Assembly: GCF_030272615.1 (NCBI RefSeq)
Contig: NC_081405.1
Span: 604,067,177-604,131,176 of the forward strand
DNA: 64,000 nt
Source: Cryptomeria japonica
Taxonomy: Eukaryota > Streptophyta > Pinopsida > Cupressales > Cupressaceae
Reading direction: 5' to 3'
The notes under the pieces were generated by a model that was not told where the DNA came from, did not search any database, and worked only from the letters and a program-made list of their open reading frames with translations. A program made the position numbers and the translations under genes. Positions 1-14,886 of this stretch are shown here, piece by piece. The stretch's first letter is position 1. Each line of letters begins with the position of its first letter.

Positions 1-825
1 AGCAGAGGTTGCTTTGCATCGACCTGGGATACATTTAACTGGTGTTGTATATGTGGAAATATGTATCCTAGGATGATGCAATGCAACCTCTGCTCCACCA
101 ATACCAGATAGAAGAGATAGTACTTTAATTTAAAGCCATCAGGATAAAATGCTTGCAAGACATATATTAGGTATAAAAGGAAGCCTACCCTGTCATTTGA
201 AGGGGTTTACCTACAATTCAAGTGATCTCTTAATTATAAAATCAATTCAATTCCAAGTGAATAGGCAATCAAGCATTCATCAAGATTTGAAGGAGAAATC
301 AAGTTAATCAAGATATTTAATAGAGGAGTTATTTAATAAAGATATCATCTTTTAAATTAAGAAATGGGCAGGAGATTAAGAATACAAACCTTCCATATTG
401 CACACTTCAAGGTATATTAAAATCAATTTAAAGTGTATTCATTTAGGGACCTTTCATAAAATATTCTCAACTTAAACATCATAAAAGGATCTTAAAATAT
501 TCATTCTTTATAATGATAAGAATTTGGTTGTTCCATACACCTTCCTTTACTATTTTAAAAATATCATCGACCAAAATATTGTGCAGCAGTAGTATGGAGT
601 GCATTTCATCTATTTTATGCCTAAATATTTCATCATACCACTTTCTTTTCAAAGGTGATTGATCAATTATGGTGTTTGGGTAATACATTCCAAATAGATC
701 CAGTTGCATACCATTTATCTATCTTGATTAAATACTTTTATCCTGATGGCATTAAATTAAAGTTCTTTCTCTATTTTCTGGTGATATCTAGAGCAGAGGT
801 TGCTTTGCATTGACCTAGGATACAT
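1..825. repeat. Foldback / inverted-repeat element
   Basis: Bases 1-34 pair with 61-94 as an imperfect hairpin (about 30 of 34 positions; arm begins AGCAGAGGTTGC). A third copy of the same arm lies at 792-825 in the same orientation as the first. The inner segment 95-149 is also the inverted counterpart of about 735-791, both containing the block CTTTAATTTAA..GCCATCAGGATAAAA on opposite strands. The outer arms therefore frame a 0.6-kb AT-rich core without a credible gene. The structure resembles a foldback or MITE-like element. I could not define a target-site duplication because the left edge coincides with the window start. Confidence 0.6.
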
Positions 826-1209
826 TTAACTTGTGTTGTATCTACGGAAATATGTATGATGTCTTAAGAGTGAAGAGCCATTCAATTATGATGTCTTAAG
901 GGGGCAACCTTAAACAACACACACTAAGCTTTGACTTCTTAGGTGTGCTATGGGCCCATTCCTTCACTTGACATCCCTTCCCATCCATTTCCATTAAAAA
1001 GACAATCACCATTAGCATGTGAATTCAAACAGTGTTCCCACGTTTGACTACATAGAACAAAGCAAATGGCATAAGAAACTCTCATCTACCTCACAACTAT
1101 CATAGAATACCTCCCCGAGGAGATATTCTCATGTCCTATCCTACTTTATGTTGTCGATGAAATACATAAGCATCCTCACAATGCACTCAATGCAACAAAT
1201 AGATTTCCA
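826..1209. other. No gene seen
   Basis: Unique-looking sequence between the foldback repeat and the PPR remnant. No ORF, repeat array or RNA gene is visible. Confidence 0.4.
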
Positions 1210-1450
1210 TTTTGATCAGTTTTATTTGCCAATGTACTCTCTATGTGTGCCAAAATGGGAGCTTTGGAACAGAGTATGGGCTTCCATCAAAGTAGAAGGT
1301 AAGGGCAATTAATATCAGATGCTTACAGTTGGAAATGCTTTGTTTGACATGTTTGGAAAATGTAGAAGTATAGACATGAAAGCGCATGAACTGTTTGGTG
1401 AGATGCATCAAAGAAACACGATCTAATGGAATGCTATGATATTAGGAAAA
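1210..1450 (+). pseudogene. Pentatricopeptide repeat (PPR, PLS-type) gene remnant
   Basis: The translation gives LFANVLSMCAKMGALEQ and, after a frame change near 1320, TVGNALFDMFGKC and HELFGEMHQRNTI followed by a stop and WNAMI. These match the repeat grammar of plant PLS-subfamily PPR proteins: VLsaCA..GALEQG, then vGNALvdMYaKCG, then A.elFdeM..Rd..sWNamI. PPR proteins bind organellar RNA, and PLS members commonly direct C-to-U editing. Only about two repeats remain, with at least one frameshift and two internal stops (after the first segment and before WNAM). No E or DYW tail is visible nearby, so this is a decayed fragment or retrocopy. The family call is secure from the motif order; no individual gene can be named. 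Confidence 0.72.
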
Positions 1451-2957
1451 GGTCCTAATAGAATCCCCAACTAATTAATCTAGAGAAAGATACCACTAAA
1501 GAAATAAATTTAATCCTCACCACTATGGTCTTGAAGGCCTTTAAGACACTTGGATTCCTATTTTGGCCCGCTTTTCCTTGACCCTATGTTAAGATAGTAA
1601 ACTAGTTTGAGAGAATCTATTGGGTGGGAAATTGTGTATGGTTGCAATTTTTTTCATGCATGGAAAGTGATTTAAAGTTTGGACCAATAGAGGATAAGTA
1701 TTTCTTGAGCCTTTGAGGACATGTGTAGAGCACCGCATGGATGTTTCTTCATTATTGAACTCTTTGAATATGTAAGTAAATTATTTTTGGTTGATGACAC
1801 AGTAAGTGTGGTATTTGTCTTTTTGATATGTTGTGGATAATATTAATCAAATATGGAATTTTTTTGATGCTATATACACTATGTTTTGGATTGAATTTAG
1901 GTAAGCAAAGAGGTAATGGAAGAATAAAAGAGGTACACAAAGGAAGAAGAGTGAAATAGGTGGTTTGGGATGGAGGTTACAAGTATATATGATAATTCGT
2001 ATGGATAATTTGTTGTCTATAAAGAGGCAAATAAGCTATCACAACTTCAACATGAATGAATGCCTCATCTACAGAAGCAAAAGGTACTTCTAATGGTTTC
2101 AAAGTAAGAAGTACCTCTAAAAGTAAGAAGTACCAAGATGTGTGGTCTAGTAAAATTTTGTAGTCCTAAATCACTCAAAATCATAACCAAGGTTTTTGCA
2201 TTGCATGTCTATCATTTATTTCAATTTATTATTAAACCAAAGAAAATAGGATTCATTAAAATCCATAATTCCTTTTAAAATATTATTCATATCTAAGATG
2301 GCATGGAGTGGGATGAGTATTCATAGAAATAACCCTTTATCCTTTCCATGTGCATTTCCCTTGGTTTTAGTCCCATTTTTTCTTTATTTTATTCAAAACA
2401 AAATTTATAGATGCCTCTACTTGTCTCAACATTCATTAATTGTTTGGGATTTTCATTCCATTCACCAAGGTTGGCATCTATTCTAAGACTCTGTGTCATG
2501 GCCAAGCCAGATGATTTGACTCTAGTTTCTCTCCAATCTAGTCACCTAGTAGCATGTGAAATCTATCTCTTCCTAATTATTATTCTCTCAACTTGTTAAT
2601 GACCATTTCATTAATGAATCCTTCCTCATAATTTTGGACAAGTGAGACAATGTTAGCTCAAGGAATCTTTTCAATCCTCTTTCAAGATTCTTTCCCAAGT
2701 AATAATCTTGCATATTAAAAAATAAGTTACACTTCTATTTTTCCAAGCTAATCTTCCTTATAATGTTTAGATTTACTCGAAAGTGCTCATTGTGACTCAT
2801 GTTTACTACTCTTCCTATTAGTCTCATTCCAATATCTCCTACAAAAATATGGAATAATTACATTTATATTTTATTACAAGTGGATCCTCATGGCTTGTAA
2901 GATTTGAAGTCCATACTCGGGCTACTTATCTTGGTGAAAATTCTTAAAGTGATATGA
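1451..2957. other. Unassigned AT-rich sequence
   Basis: Only short ORFs without family features. A small duplication involving AAGTAAGAAGTACC lies near 2100-2140. No gene is supported. Confidence 0.4.
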
Positions 2958-3295
2958 CCCTTCCTTCCATTTCCTACACCCTATTTTCTAACCCACACCT
3001 CATAACCTTTATCTCACTTCCTATCATTATTACCTTTCATCTACCTTTCATATCCTGTATCTTAACCTCCTCCACTTTCCTACATCCTATCCTAAACCTT
3101 AACCTCATACACACTTACTTTTACTTCACCTACCAAACCCCATTCCATCCTTCACATCCTTAATTTATCTCCCCCCATTCACTTTCCTACCTTCCAAACC
3201 CCTAACATATCCTAACTTACTCTTTCACCATTACATCCTTCATCACTTATCTCCCTATCTTATCATCTTTCACCATTTTATACCACCTTCCTAAT
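2958..3295 (+). repeat. G-depleted C/T/A-rich tract
   Basis: About 338 consecutive plus-strand bases contain a single G (at 3056). The composition is short C- and T-rich words mixed with A, such as CCTTAACC and TTTCATCTACC, without a clear fixed-length repeat unit. The 69-codon open frame across it (2954-3163) is low-complexity and is a by-product of the bias. It may be a degenerate pyrimidine-rich minisatellite. Confidence 0.75.
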
Positions 3296-4930
<1,635 letters not shown>

Positions 4931-6039
4931 CATAGGGAAAATAGTTCAATAGAGGAAAACCATACTTCAAAACACATCCCATTTTGTTAATATATAAATA
5001 AAATGGTGACAATACACTTCCAAAGAAAAGTTCTTATAGGAGTCTTCAACAACTATATTTCTAGAGAAATTTTGACAACATAATAGTACCTATAAATAAA
5101 CCTCATAACACAAACTACTCCATAAGCATCATATTTATATATTATAACACTTGCATGCATTGAAAAATCCACCTTTGCATACATAGTTCTTTCATAGCCA
5201 CCAAACATATCTTGACACACAATGACAAATGCATGCATGGAACATGAAAAGCACTTGCATACATGGTGCCAACTCGTGTAAGTTTTATCTATAGTTGCAT
5301 TTAATATTTCATATTCTTTCATTAAGTTGAGTTGTGATTAGAGATTTTTTAGTGGCAAATCTTCACCAATTGGCGAATTTGGCATTTTTTTTGAGGAAAT
5401 GGAGAATAGTCTGAGGCAGCATAGTGGTCAAATTGCCCAGAATTTCGGAGTTAACGGTCCACTATATTTTGGCTTCACCATTGACCACACACCATTCAAC
5501 GTGCATGCCCATAATATTTGCCTGGAATCACTTGGACGTGGGTATTAGATCACCTCTGTTATTCACCAGAAATAGTAAAATGACCATGTACCCAACACCT
5601 AATTCTCCAACGATAAATTAAATGTCCATTGTACGCATCAACCAAATTCTTCAATATCAATTAAAACATTATAAGTATTCAAGGACCCATTTCACTCCGC
5701 TTAAATCAAGATACATTTTGAAACACTCGCACAATTCACCAAAAGTGCAATCATGGATTGATATAAATACAATTGAAAGTTTGAAACACTCTTTCTTACA
5801 ATTTTTTCCTGTCTAATTAGTAAATTTGGGAGCTCTCGATTCGCATTCCGCAATTTGAGTTGGAACGTCGAAGTTCATTGTAGGGCGAAGGGCTAGAGTT
5901 AATATCCTGTAACATAGGCCTAGGCATTCCTGATTCCCGATTCAAAGAATTGAGAAGGCATAAATGTGAGTAATCATTTCTTCATACTTGATAGTATTAG
6001 TTTTAACTTTTAATTCGTAGTGAGAGGTCAAGACTCAAG
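4931..6039. other. Unassigned sequence upstream of the hAT relic
   Basis: No convincing gene. Short segments near 5345-5395 (CACCAATTGGCGAATTTGGC) resemble the words of the dispersed repeats at 14545 and 17399. I looked for a hAT terminal inverted repeat here and found none I could support. Confidence 0.35.
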
Positions 6040-8775
6040 ATGTCACAGTCAGACATGGGTGAGACTCCTCAGGGTGGTGAAGGGATTGAGATGTCAGACA
6101 AGGGTGATACTAAGACTCCTCAGGGTGGTGAAGGGATTGGGATGTCAGACAAGGGTAAGACTCCTTAGGGCGGTGAAACTGAAGGGATTGGGAGGCCATC
6201 AAAATGCCCAAAACTTAAAGATACTACCGTAAAGTCTTACTTTGGAATTGGCAAAGTTTCTGGTCCATCAACTTCTGCAGTTGTACAAGACATTCAAGGT
6301 GTGATTGTCATTGTGTTAAATGCATCAAATGAGGATGACAATACCAATACGATAAAAGATATTCTAAGGGATACACACAATGAGATAATTCACTCAGATG
6401 CAAATGCTAGTACTGAATATGATGTTGGCAGGAAGAAAAGAAAAAGGAAAGTAAAACTGGGGTGGGAGTGGGAGATGACAAGGAGTTTTAAGATTGATTG
6501 GGTAGCAAAGTACCCATTCATTGAACCAGTCCCAAACAATGATGAACAACCAACAGAATGTAGGTGTAAGATTTGTAGCTGGAAAACTAAAAGAGAGAAG
6601 AAGATGCAGCTAAAGCTTGACACCATAGAAGAGCATATTGGTAAGGTTTATGAAAAAAAGATCATAGACAGAAAGGAAACACCAGTAGTAAGATGGAAAT
6701 CAAAGAAAGAATGTCTTCATGTTAAGTATGTTGCGGAATATGAAGAGCATAACCATAAAATAACACTGATTGGTAATAGTGGATTTGGAAATACAGTCAA
6801 GGTTGGGCTTGAACATGCAACAAAAGATGCAAACCTGGAAAAGACTGTTCAAATGAGTGTTATTTTTCATATTCTGTCAAGAGGGCATCCTATGAAAGAT
6901 TTCCTAGAATCTAGTAATTTATTATCTTTTTTGAATGTTCCTCACTATCCTATGTCACATTGGTCAATAAACGCTAGATGGGAAATGACAAACTGTCTCA
7001 CTGAGGTGGAAAAGAAAAATTTATAAGAGACTGTAAAAGAGTCAAAATTCATTTTATTATCCATAGATGAAGTTACTACGGTAGATAAGACTACTTTGGT
7101 CTGCATGCATGTGTATACCGTAAAAGAACACGTTCGTTGAGCTCATCTATTCTTTGTTCGTAAAATGAGGGGCAATTCAACAACAAAAAATTCATATTTG
7201 GAAGTTAAGAATGCTTTGAATGAAATTGCTGGTATGGATGACTTGAAAATTGCCAAGAAGTTGGTGTGTGTTGGATCTGATGGAGTTGCAGTAATGCAAG
7301 GTCAAAGGACCGGTCTTTGTGAAATATTACAAACTAGTATTGCACCATACATGGTTGCCATTCACTGCATGGCCCATTGAATGAATTTAGCATATAGAAT
7401 TGTAAGCAATTTCCCTACAGTGTCAAAAGTTGAAGGTCTGGTCCACGAGATCCACTCATACTTCTACTGAAGTCCTAAACATTTTGTAGAATTTCAGATT
7501 TTTGCTTAGGAAGTAACAATAGGAAACAAGCTTCTCAAGGATGTTGAGACCAGATGGATCTCCTTGCATGGACCAGTGGAACGAGTTCTAACATAATATC
7601 AATCCTTGATCAAACTAATGTATGAGCAACACCTCATAGTAGACAAAGCTCCTGATCTCTTACATAGGTTAAGTGATATAGAGACTCTGTTAACTTTATC
7701 TAGTCTTCTCCCCATGCCGGATTTAATGAAAAAACTTGTTAAGAAATCCCAAGATAGAAATATGTATATCAATGAGTATAGCACTCTACGTAAAGTGACA
7801 TGCTTGGGCCTGGATGGTCTATATTCAAATCTAATAGGGCGAAGCCAAAATTTTTTTAGGTGGCAGATAATTACAGATTTTAATCATGCTGAAATTTTTT
7901 TACATTTCAATGCAAGAAATGAGTTATGTGTCTTTGTAAAAGGATTTCAGATACCAATGCACCAATCTAAGACAGGCAAGTGAGGCAGAGCAGTGCCAGT
8001 TAAAAGGGAAGATTTTGACAGGATTGTTAAATCTATTAGTGATAATTTGAAGTCTATTGTATATGAAATATCAACTGAGATTCATGAAAGATTCTCTCAA
8101 GAAGAAATACTTGAATCCACGGGTTGTGTGTATCCTCAATTTTGGCATTCAATTGGAGATAATCCAAATGATGCAAAGGTGTTTCATAAAAAACTAGAGG
8201 AATTGATATTGACATTTTCAAAAGATGCATATTGTAATGGACAACCAATAGAAGGAATTTTAAATTCAGATCATCTTAAAAAACAATGTAAACACTTTGC
8301 ATTGTGTATGAAACAACAGTTGGTTGACTTGGAGAATCCATTTGAACCTGGATCAATCACAAGGCTTTGGAAAAGGATAGATCAAAGGGAAGTATTTCAT
8401 ATTTCAATACCAAAATATTTTAAACTTGCTGATTTATGTCAAACAATGATATTGGGGTCAATGGAAGATGAGAGAGTTTTCAGTGAATTAGGGATTTTGA
8501 AATCAAAGATCAGAAACAAATTAGACAAAAATTTGGAAACTTGCTTGAGGTTGTTTGTAACTCAGTATAGTGTTAGAGATTTTCCATATGATAGGGCACT
8601 GGAAATTTGGAATTCCATATGTGAAAGATGAGGGTTGTGCAACACTTTAAAAGCTGGTGGTGCTACTACTAGTGCGGAGACAAATGATGTATCGCAGACT
8701 CAAAGTCAGCATGATGACGAAGAAATTTTTGAATACCCGACTCAGAATGAAGATGAACCTATTAGTACTAGTTAG
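6040..8775 (+). pseudogene. hAT superfamily transposase, one frame with nonsense mutations
   Basis: From the ATG at 6040 one reading frame runs about 911 codons to a TAG at 8773 with no frameshift. It is interrupted by about nine stops, including 6166 TAG, 7024 TAA, 7138 TGA, 7378 TGA, 7981 TGA and 8629 TGA. The N-terminus has degenerate TPQGGEGI repeats. A Cys-Cys zinc-finger-like segment (CRCKIC with a downstream His) follows near 6570-6640. The DDE/RNase H-like core shows SIDEVTTVD, then VGSDGVAVMQG, then IHCMAH, with ETRWISLHGPVERVL further on. The C-terminus carries the hAT dimerisation block (MEDERVFSELGILKSKIR ... LRLFV). This gene would cut and paste its own element. It is most like the ZNF862-type hAT proteins. 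I could not locate terminal inverted repeats or the 8-bp target duplication, so element borders are unknown. Confidence 0.85.
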
Positions 8776-10240
8776 TTTCTGGATCTTGAGTCCATTTGGG
8801 ATATAGAAGCCTTAGATTGAGTCATTGAAGTGAATTAGCTATCAGTTTATAGGTAATTATGCTATAGTTCTTGAGTCATATTACAATTTACAGTACTATA
8901 GTTGTCATTGATGATTTTCGATATTATATTCCTTGAATTTATCAATCAGAATGGGTACTTATTTCATATTTTTATTGTAAATTTCAATTATTAATAAACA
9001 ATTAAAACTTATTTTCTAAATTATTAGTAAACAATTGAATTATTAGTAAATTGGTTCCAAATTATGTTGAACATGAAATGCAACAATTTGTGTCACAAGA
9101 TCCATAAAATTATTCATATTGCATAACTATTAGAACTTTTCTACTGTTCTACACTAAATGCTTAACATGATGTTCATGGTGATTAGGGTTTTGTGTTTAT
9201 TTTTTGTCTTAGTTGGCTAGTAAACCGAAGTTGTCGTGTGTTGAAAATATGAGTTGTCCTTTCTTTATCTGTCCATGTCAATGTCAAGTGTGGTCAAATA
9301 GTTGGTTAGACAATGAGACATGTTTAATGTTTCATCTCTAACTCGTAGATAAATTTCATGTTTAATAATTTAAGTGGCGAGTTAGCGAGTGTTGGTTTTG
9401 GTTTAAATCGTGAGGTCTCTAGTTTTTTGGGTGTTAGCATTTTATGTTAGTGAGTTGGAGATTGTTAATGAAATTTATTTGGTCGCGAGGTCTCGAATTG
9501 GTCTGATGTTGTGGTCATCGCATGCTCGCAGGTCTATAAGTATTAAGTCAAAAAGTGTTGCAAGCATGCGATGGCAGTTAAATGTCTTGTTGTCACAGGC
9601 TCGCAAGGGTTTAAGTCAAGTTAAGTTTTGAGTTGTGAGCTTGTGATGAAATAAGTTGTTTTGTTAGATTTGCAGTGTTCACCAGCTCACAGGTAAAGAA
9701 AGAATATTACAAATGTTGTTGCGAGGTTGCGACTGAAGGGCTTGATGAAGATCAACGATTGTTGCTCACTCACGAGATTCTTTGAGGATTCATAAAAGGG
9801 GTTGCAAGATTACAATTAAGAGGATTTTGTAGCATTGTTGCTAACTCGCTGGTTACTTTCCAAATTGTTATAACCAGTTGTGAGTGTGCGATTAAAGATG
9901 GGGATTGACACATGGACTTGTTTGTCGGGTTCTATAAAAGTTTTGAATGGCAATTGCCAATCAAATAGAAGGGCATGAATTCAAATTTTGCTCCAGTACT
10001 TCAACTTTGAATTAATGCCATAGTAGCTAGTTCATGCAAGTGTGCCAATTAATGAGAGAAGTGACAGTGCCCAAATACCATAAATTGCATGATCGAGCTG
10101 AGATTTTGTATAATTGCATTAATGCATTCTATCTTCAAGGTAATCCAGTGAATTGAGCTCTCCAACAATGTTGGAGAATTTAGAGTGTTGTGTGTGGGAA
10201 AATTTTAGAAAATTGGTTAATTTTTTCTCCTATAGCTAAA
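8776..10240. other. Unassigned; possible leader of the next ORF
   Basis: 9180-9880 is G/T-rich and repeats words such as GCGAG, CTCGCAGG and TCACGAG in loose array. About 10130-10240 runs into the ORF that follows. It could be the LTR or leader of a retroelement, but I found no matching second copy downstream and no primer-binding site. Confidence 0.3.
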
Positions 10241-13200
10241 ATGAGCCAGGCGACAAGTGGAACTAGAGGTTCCAAGCCCAAGGCCACTGAGGAAAAGAAG
10301 GATAAGAAATACAAAGAAGAATTTGTAGATTTGGTGCCAAGGAATTCCGTTGCTTTGAATATAAATGATTGGCATGGAAAGATTTATGGAGCCAATGCAA
10401 AAACCTGACCATGCTTCATATGATTGGTACTGCTTTGTTTCATTATTTCTGGAATAATAGGGTTAAGGGTGTCCCGATGTCAAACCATTGGGATTTAAAT
10501 ATGACAAAGTTAATTGTGCCAAATGTGTAAGTTGATGTGGATTTGATCAAAGAGTTGGCCAAACACTATTGCCCAGTATCTAGGGTAATCAGAAGAAAGA
10601 ACTAGTCTGCCCTAGTTTCAATTAACAGAGCTAGCTTTGTTGAATCTTTCCAGATTACTGGTGCTGCATGTATAGATATAGATTTGGAGCGGATTGCGGA
10701 GGATTATGAAAAATACAAAGGTGTTATCAAGAAGCATGCAATGCCCAAATACATGCCTAAGGTGAATAGGAAACCGGTTATAATTCTAGATAGTATTGAA
10801 CCACTATTTGACATCACACCTTTCCACCATTATATGCATTGTACAATCTATGGATTATGCAGAGTGTTGGGTTTTGATGGAGATTCAAAAGTGTCAACTG
10901 AATTACTGATGATGGCTATGGACATTCAACACCCAGATGTTAACAAAGCTTACAATTATGTGGGCTATGTGGTTGAACACATTCATAATGCTATAGTTGA
11001 AATTCAGAGTGGTTCACCCAGCCCTACATTTAAGCATACATAGATGAACCCAGGTTTGGGACAGTATTTCTCCCCATTCTTCTTTCCTTTTCTTTGAAAA
11101 CTGGATTGTTTTTCCAATTATGGAAATACTAGGAATAAATAGGGAAAGATTGTTAATTAATGTTAGGAGAGTTTTGAGACCTTACCAGTATGTTCCAAAC
11201 TGGTCTATTTCACATAACTAGGGGGAATTTTCTTTTTTGATAACTTTGCTATGATCAGAGTCTATGGGTATCCTCAACCTCCCCATATTTTACCAAAATT
11301 TATTCCAATTAGGATTTCTTTTATGGAGTTTATTTGGCAATTGACCCTAGTTGAAAAAGAATACCTTGACAGACACAGGAAGGGTTATTTTCTTCCTAGG
11401 ATTTGGGTTGTGTTTGATTTTACCATTGGTAGGAATTCCTTTGATGAAGTAAACAATTTTGTTAAACAATATATGTTGGTTAATGCCGTGTCTAGATTTT
11501 GTGATCAATTTATTAAACATGCATTGCCAAAATGACACCTTGGGCCACAATAAAAGACCATGAACCATTGGATGATGAAGATGTGGTTATAAATTTGTTG
11601 AGAAAAGAGGAAGTACAAGAAAGGAGAAGAAAATGGAAAAATTTGATGAGAGTTGAAGCATAATTGAAGGTTATTGACCCTAGTTTCTCATGTTTTTGCC
11701 CTGATAACCCGTACATGGAGAGGATTAACAGAATGTTGAGTTTATATGAAACTCTGATTGAACAAATGCCTAAAATTCCAAAAGTGGCTGCTCAACAGGA
11801 AGACCCCCAAGATGGACAATATTCACATGGCAAGAGGCCACTTATTGTGTCTGTTGATGATGTAGAGAGTGGGGATGAAGTTCAATCTACCCGAGTGCCA
11901 CCTGCAAAGAAACAAAAAACCAAAGCGGTCATTGCAATTGTGAGGAGAGACCATGCTAGAGCAATTTTTATAGAACAAGGACACTACTTTCATCAAATAA
12001 GGACACATCTCAGAGAAGTGAGGTGGAATGAAGAACAGGGAGAAACAAATGAAGCCATTTCTCAAGGCTTTTATGAGTGTGTGATGTTGTCAAATGAGTT
12101 CATGAAAGATGATGACTTTATTAAGTCAGATGAATTTAAAAGTTTTTTGGCAAGGTTGAAACAAAATCAATTAAGACAAAATCTGATCATAGAGGAAGGA
12201 AATGTAGAAAAGAAAGAGGAGATCATCAAGACACTGCAAGAATATGATCCTGACAGGGAGAAAATATTTGTGGAATAGGCAAGATAATTGGTTAAGAGTA
12301 TTGGTATGATTATGATGACTTACTAGGATATCCAGTCTATTTTTATTATTGATCAGATTAGGAAGAAAGAGGACCCAATGTTTAAAACTAAATTTGAAAT
12401 TGGAGATGTAATAAGAGGATTAGGATTTAATCCTAAGTCAAAGACACTTGCTGCTTGGTCTTTGGACCCTTCCACTCAAAAGCCCCACCTTCTAAATATC
12501 CAAGTAGAAAAGAAAGCTGACAAAATGATCTAGAATTTGCAGAACACAAGTGACACAAATATTGTCTCATTTTTTACTCAAGTTTCTTTCATGAATTTGT
12601 CAAAAATAGAGGATTTATCAAGAAATACACAGGAACATATAACCAATTGATTGCATTATCTAAAAAATATGAAGAGACACTGATGAAGAAGGGTGCTCTG
12701 GAGGAAGATTTAGTAGAGTTGAAAGAAACAATTGCAAATGAGCCCCCTCCAATACAAATTACAAAATAAGTAAAAGAAATACCAGCTGATGTGACAACGA
12801 AAATGGAGGAATACATAGAGAAAATTGAAAATCTTGGAAAGGAACAAAATGTCAAGGCTATCTCTATTGTGTCAAGAATTCTAAAACATAGGTTTAATGT
12901 ATTGAAAGGAAAATTGATGGTAGTGCATGATTTACACATTTCTTTGAAAGAGGCAAGTAAAACATCCTCTGAGGTTGTCGCTTTTCTTGGACCTTTGTTC
13001 AATGTTTGGTCAGGAAGAAGAACATTAATGGATAAACTAGATACTGTAATGTTGTATAGTGATGAGTTCCCTCCCAAGATCAGTGACACTAAAGACATGG
13101 TGGAGGTAATGAATGCAACTTATGCATTTTTCACAGGGAAGGATGTGTTTATAAATGAAAAATTGCAGACATTTGGGGAAGCTTATAGTAAATTGGTGCC

Positions 13201-13589
13201 TTTAATTTATGGTAGTAATGGAGAATTAAAATCAGTTTCTGATTGGACCAACAAATTTGATTTGATTCTAGAGGAAGAAGAAATAATCAAGCATATAGAT
13301 GATTAGGTTAATGCTGATTTCCTTAACGGTATTCTTGATTCACTGTTCAAGGTTGAGGTTGACCATGCAAAGTTTATTGTTGAGGCTAGGGAAGTTACAG
13401 ATGCCAGATGGACAGATTCAGTTGCAAAGTTGGAAGAGGTAAAGTCATTCAGCTGGCCAACAGACAAAGAGGTGGACAGGTGGCAAGCCATGCTAAAGCA
13501 AAAGAAGAAATGTCAGGTTGCTACCCAAGATTCCTCAAAGTAATTCTAAGTTTGTTGCATCCTCATCTTATAAAAGGATTCCAAGATTA
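10241..13589 (+). pseudogene. Degenerate retroelement-like ORF, family unknown
   Basis: A broken frame starts at the ATG of MSQATSGTRGSK (10241). It continues through short open segments at 10684-11043, 11251-11535, 11664-12278, 12791-13306 and up to about 13540, with stops and frameshifts between them. Visible parts are a Lys/Glu-rich N-terminus and a globular middle with HMIGTALFHYFWNN and FVESFQITGAACIDIDLE. A charged region (PPAKKQKTK) follows, and a helical, probably coiled-coil C-terminal third comes last. There are no reverse transcriptase, integrase, protease or zinc-knuckle motifs. The style (globular head, basic linker, coiled tail) recalls the second ORF of the non-autonomous LTR element at 47367, but I cannot show direct homology by eye. 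It is possibly a retroelement accessory protein; function unknown. Confidence 0.5.
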
Positions 13590-14544
13590 ATTTGAGAGGG
13601 ATGGGCCAGTTGGCCACTTTTATTGATGTTGAGAACTTTGATATAGTTATAATAGTTCAACTGTTCAAGAATTTGATAAGTACATAGCTGAATCACATTT
13701 TGAATTTACTTTCTAATATCATTATGAATATAATATCAATATCATTTGCAGTTTGAGATCTTCACATAATTGTTTTTGTGTTGAATTTCTATTTTCACTG
13801 TGAATTGAATGGTCAAGGGTTTTTCAATTTACGTGTTTGCAAGGCAGATTATGGAATACAAATTTGATGATTAAATCATTTGTATGAATCATTTTTTTAA
13901 ATACAAATCTGATGATTATATAATTTGTATGAATTTGGGTTGTATATGTAATGACATATTCATTCTTGTTTATCTGCAAATGAATCTTATTGAAGTTTAT
14001 TATCAAGTTGTCTTTGAATTGTAGGTGACTATATGCCCTAGGATAAGGCACTGGTTTGTTGTCTTGATGTTGTCTTGGTGAAGTGACCTTCCAATTATAA
14101 TAGTTGATTCATTGTGGGTGAATATGTTTTCTTGTTTGCCTTTGATTATGAAAGTGTGCTTTTCTATAACATCTATCATGGAATTGGATCCTCAAAAGAT
14201 ATTCCCTTTAATTGAGTTACATGCATGTTTTACTAATTATATTGTATTCCTATCTATTGTAGTGTTTTATACTCTCATTCTTAATACTCTTATGATTTTA
14301 TATGCTAAGGATGTTTATGTAATATATATGGAGGTGTTCTATTACTATCATATACATGTTTTCCCTCCTCCATAATTATAAAGTTGGCATTTCCTCATAC
14401 CTATAATCAACATGTATCTCGTTCTGTGTATCCTTGCCATTATATATATATATATATATATTCCGCTGTGAATATTAAAAATTTCCTATATCTTATCCAT
14501 CGGTATGTTCGGCAAGTTTTCTAGGACCTCAAAACCCCATTCCC
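13590..14544. other. No gene seen
   Basis: AT-rich sequence with duplicated words (ACAAATTTGATGATTA and ACAAATCTGATGATTA near 13858-13920) and a short (AT)n at about 14443-14461. Confidence 0.4.
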
Positions 14545-14886
14545 TTAAGTAATCCGCCCACCAATATTTTTTCAAATCGCCAATATTTTTTTTTAATGGT
14601 TTGAAAATAGGTTGAAATCGCCAATGCAAATGTTTTTTCTGGTTTTAAAAACATTACAATTTGCCCATGCAAATATTTTTTTGGTTTTAAAAACATTACA
14701 ATTCGCCAAGATTTTTCACAAACTTTGAGTGATCGCGAATGATTCTCCAACAGAGATTATTATTTTTTCTCCATAAATCGCAAAATTTTTCTAGTAAAAT
14801 TAAACTTTTCCTCGGCAATTATAAACCTTTCGCTAGGTTTTTACACCTTGTTTGAGGGGGGGGGGGGTTTCTGAAAGTTTTCCCTA
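14545..14886. repeat. Dispersed repeat, copy 1
   Basis: Matches 17440-17834 closely by eye and ends at the same word, TTTTCCCTAG. It contains three units of a roughly 40-bp motif (GAAATCGCCAATATTTTT...GGTTTGAAAATAGG). A conserved right part follows (TTTTCACAAACTTTGAGTGATC) with a run of about 13 G before the end. The left borders of the two copies differ. Both share the same right terminus, which suggests a mobile or recombined repeat. The family is not identified. Confidence 0.65.
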
